Source: Allodiplogaster sudhausi (lineage: Eukaryota; Nematoda; Chromadorea; Rhabditida; Diplogasteridae). Taken from it: a stretch of 64,000 bases of DNA. The stretch lies in contig CALZFC010000065.1 in assembly GCA_945643635.1 (NCBI GenBank), positions 1,392,501 through 1,456,500 of the forward strand. Direction: 5' to 3'. The notes below the pieces were generated by a model. It searched no databases. It saw only the letters and a program-made list of their open reading frames with translations, and was not told the origin of the DNA. Position 1 is the stretch's first letter; the number at the start of each line of letters is the position of its first letter. The position numbers were made by a program, and so were the translations under genes. Shown one piece after another: positions 60,433-64,000 of the stretch.

Positions 60433-62824
60433 CCTCTGAGTCAGGGCTTCTGAAAAAAAGAAAGAAATATCTTCTGAATCATTAAAGTGTTTTCGCGAAA
60501 CGAGAAATAAGAAATGTGTTAAATTGTGAGCGGTCGATAGAAAAAGAAGGTAAAAGGCGAATGTACAAAAAGAATGGAAGAAAAAGAGTAAACATTTCAG
60601 AGGAAAATGAATCACGTCCGCTTCTTACAATCACCATCCATTTCCTCGATCAGAGCAAAAACATAAGGCGAGAGAACAAGTTAGTGAAAGAGAGAACGGG
60701 AGGGAGAGAGTGGGAGAGAGCAAGAGAAAGAAAGAGAGGAAGAGAGAGAGAGAGAGAGACAATCATAGAAATCTTGTAATCCTAATAGTGTCTTGCGAGT
60801 CTACGTCTGGTGAAGAACGATGTCTCACAACCAAAACAACGAGTGAGAAAGCGAAATAATAACAGCAATCACTGTTGCGAAACGGACAAATGGATGCATG
60901 GTGGACACAATACCGTCCAGGCAGAGGAGATGGCTACATGGGGCGAGTGGCTAGCATAGAATGGTAGGCAGGGGATGGAAGAGGACGCAGAGAGAGAGAG
61001 AGAGAGATCAGCTAGAAAGCGAAAGAAAGATATGGACGGCAGATAGTGAGATGGAGTGAGAGTACGAGAGATAGAGTGAGCGAACTGGGAGCGAAATCAG
61101 CAAGAAGGCGAGAGATAGATATGAATGGCAGATAGTTAACACGAGAGAGAGAGAGATGAGAGAGAAAATGAGAGAAAGAGAAAGAGAGAGAGAGAGAGAG
61201 AGTGATGAGCAGAGCCAGGGATGCAGAGGGCTGGGTCAAGCAAGGGAATAGCAAACGTGAAAACGTAAACAACCGGGACATGGGGGAAGGGGGAGGACGG
61301 CGAATCTATAGAGTAGCCCTTTTAGCCATGATTCATGCAAGGCGGATGTGACTAGTTTATCATTTGAGACTTTTACGAGAAAGACGATCAATTCCTTGAA
61401 GAACATCAAACAAACTAGTCGGAGCCTATCTTTTTCCTTCTTCTTCAAACTCGTTGAAATAATGTGAGTCATGAATGCTAAGAATGGGCAAGCAAAAAAA
61501 ACCACGCTGAAAAAGAACAAGATCTTTTAACAAAGCTTTTTTTCAATTTAATAAAATAAAATGGGCACAAACCCGGACCAATGCTACTAAAAAAAGGCAA
61601 AATAAACACTCCTACTTTTCACTTTGTCACATTCTTCCTTATTTAACCACTAACAGAGCTGGAATGCTCTCCACACAAAAGACAATTCATTAGTACACCT
61701 CGCGAAGAAAAAGAATACACACAAAAGGCCCGTATTCAATAACTGCATTCTGATAAAGTATCACAATAAGCCGAGTCGGAGAAGTCGGCGTAGGAAAAAA
61801 AAGTCCAAGATAGGAAAGCTAAGCTCTCGCCGAGGCTCCCGCTCTCAACAAGGGAAAAAAGGGAGTTGATACGGGATAAAGGATAGCGCCAGGGGAGGAG
61901 AGCTACTCCGCACTCCGCAACACAAAAAGAACTCGAACTCGTGTTTCACATGAAAAAGGGGGTCATGGGAAAGTAAGAATGCACTTTATTCTATTAACAT
62001 CTTGAATCGAAAGCCCATAAATAATCACATAATCATTTCCAAGACTCCTCAACACAGGAGGGAGGGACGCACTCAACTCAAAAGTCATCAACTCATCGGA
62101 AAGCAGCTCACTTGCACAAGTGCGCGCGAGAGCTTTGCGTCAACTGATCAATCTTACTGTAGTGCGATGGGTCATAAGAGGTACGGTGGGTCAGACCACT
62201 CGGTGATCGCCCTTTTAATGAAAAAGATACATAATGCCTGCAAATAAAAGCAGAAAGGGCATGATTCGATTTTTTTCAAGCGGTATTCTTCATTTCTTTA
62301 TTCAATTGTCCGCGCGATAAATCACGGGCATAAAAATCCATCTGCTTTCGAAAGACGTTCGCGAGGTACAGCGGTAAGAAGTTCTTAATAACGAACACGT
62401 CTAGACTATTTCTCTATTCGAAGATCTTAAACCGGATACCAATGGGTTCATACTCCTGATCATTTAGAAGTACCACGAGTCGTGCTGGGCCCTTAAATCA
62501 GCGCTTTCGCATTACTATAGAAAGGCCTCTTTAACCTATACAGAAGCCCCGAAATATAAACCCCGCTTACCACCAGACACAGATTAACCTAGAATCTGGA
62601 GAAATGAATCTGTAATCTGCATCGTTTACATCAAAATCACACAATATGAGCGTATCTCTAGCTTATTATAACATAAGTCAGAATAAGTAATCAAAGTTAG
62701 CATTATTTCTAGCTTACTCTACTATTAGCATTCTTTAGAAAATACATACATTAGAGAGTATTTCAGTAGATTTTTTTAAAGTGGTATGAAAAGACAAATT
62801 CTAGGGTGCGGGGAAAATCGATAA
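60433..62824. other. intergenic region between LAMP and SLC2
   Basis: No exon supported. GA arrays at about 60690-60760 and 61145-61205. The LAMP promoter and any 5' leader exon should lie here. Open frames at 60516-60779 and 62002-62247 show no family motif. Confidence 0.6.
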
Positions 62825-63393
62825 TTAAGAAAGCGCCTCGGTACTCGCGTAATTGGACGATGACTGGATGTCGTTTGTTCCTCCGAGAAGCCTCTGCATT
62901 TCGGCTCGACTAGCCGACCGGACCGCCTAAAGTTGTCAGTTATAAAAGATATTTACAATTTTTTCAACGAAATTAAAAAGAAAAATGCGTTTTCGTTAAT
63001 AATACAACCCCTAAGCTACGAAGCACATCTATGTCAAAATGTATTGCAGGCGTCCTCAAACAAAATTGTTGCTAAAAAATATAATAACTTTTTTTGTTCA
63101 CAATTAATTTTTTTTACAGTATCAGAAAATAGCTACTTCTCATATAATCGTTTTAATAAATTGCTTGCTCTGCTCGCTTCAAGAGTCTTATGCAGATATC
63201 AATGTTAGGCTTATCAACTAGAATGCCAAGGAACTGCTGGACATAGAATGGCTGTAGAAGTGTGCAAAATGCATAGTCTGACAATATGAAACGAAGGAAG
63301 AGATAAGAGAGCTGGTATATCGATAGATAGAAAGCGATAGAGCTGGAGATAGAGAAAGAGAGAGAGACAGAGCAGGAGAGGGAGAGAGAGGGC

Positions 63394-63445
<52 letters not shown>

Positions 63446-63860
63446 AAGAATACTACCGATAGATAAGAGATGCTAACCCGAATAGGATGGCCGGACGAGA
63501 GGGATGCCGACCGATAGCGCACCTCCTGCACGATAACGGATGCTGGGCGGCCGCGTGTCTCTGAAGAGGGGCCAAAATCATATATTAATCGAGTCGCAGT
63601 TCATCTGCGATAGTTATACTTTTATTATTAAAAATTTCAATTCTTAGAAGAAGAAAAACAACGCCTCTATTAAATAGGGCCATACAAACTATCAAATTGT
63701 AAAATACCACCAATTCTCCGGATTTTTTGCTGAATGAATTTAATTACTTTGTTTAAATATGATAAAAGAATCTTTTACCTGGAAGTAAGAAGTACATGAA
63801 GACGATGCTGATCGAGATCGCAACGATGAAAGGAACGTACGAAAACGAAACGCCGACCAG
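62825..63860 (-). CDS. SLC2/GLUT-type sugar transporter, C-terminal end (gene runs off the window)
   Basis: Major-facilitator hexose transporter of the plasma membrane. Three 3' exons join in phase: 63779-63860 (last membrane helix, VGVSFSYVPFIVAISISIVF), 63478-63560 and 62825-62926 (stop at 62825-62827). Across the first junction the sequence reads YFLLPETRGR, the PETKGR signature after helix 12 of GLUT proteins. A Ser/Arg-rich cytoplasmic tail of about 60 residues follows, ending STEALS. A GA array fills the intron at about 63345-63445. The preceding exons lie beyond 64000. The particular substrate cannot be told. Confidence 0.9.
63355..63445. repeat. (GA)n array in the SLC2 intron
   Basis: Imperfect GA run. 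On the minus strand it is a CT run downstream of the donor of the exon at 63478. Confidence 0.9.
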
Positions 63861-64000
63861 CTAAAAATATACATATTTTTATACTTTTTAGAAACTAATT
63901 TTACCTTCTCCGTTACTTAAATTAAAAATAAATATATACATATGGCCCTAGACCCATATGTAATTACCCTTCAGCATAAAACCACCGATTAAGGGTTGCG

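Overview
The window is nuclear DNA of an animal, most likely an invertebrate. The genes are split by spliceosomal GT-AG introns and include animal-specific families (ADAM protease, LAMP). There is no prokaryotic gene layout. I cannot name the species. A splice acceptor 1 to 18 bases before the start codon in three genes would fit a lineage that uses spliced-leader trans-splicing, but this is inference.

Layout: (1) 1-14.1 kb is a gene-poor block of (GA)n/(CT)n microsatellites, mostly purine on the + strand. (2) 14.2-20.6 kb, minus strand, holds an ADAM metalloprotease gene that reads well in pieces but carries several frame breaks. (3) 21.1-23.4 kb, plus strand, holds a Ly6/three-finger-like gene; one coding exon is split by a 1.59 kb Tc1-like foldback element sitting in a TA. 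(4) 24.3-35.4 kb is a graveyard: fossil exons of ADAM and of PNPT1, a 2.9 kb foldback element carrying a gene fragment, a truncated LAMP copy, a small membrane-protein gene and several TIR elements. (5) 35.9-42.0 kb, plus strand, holds a divergent LAMP-like paralogue with an LTR retroelement in an intron. (6) 44.3-64.0 kb, minus strand, holds the well-kept genes: a complete 21-exon PNPT1 (766 aa), a small gene with a COPS9-like motif, a complete 8-exon LAMP (244 aa) and the 3' end of an SLC2/GLUT sugar transporter.

The intact minus-strand order LAMP then PNPT1 (60 to 44 kb) is mirrored in decayed form on the plus strand (LAMP copy at 28.0-29.2 kb, PNPT1 exon fossils at 34.3-34.8 kb), which suggests an old inverted segmental duplication. 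PNPT1 and LAMP have perfect exon phases throughout, so the frame breaks in the ADAM gene and in the third LAMP copy are probably real rather than poor sequence. No tRNA, rRNA or CRISPR was recognised.
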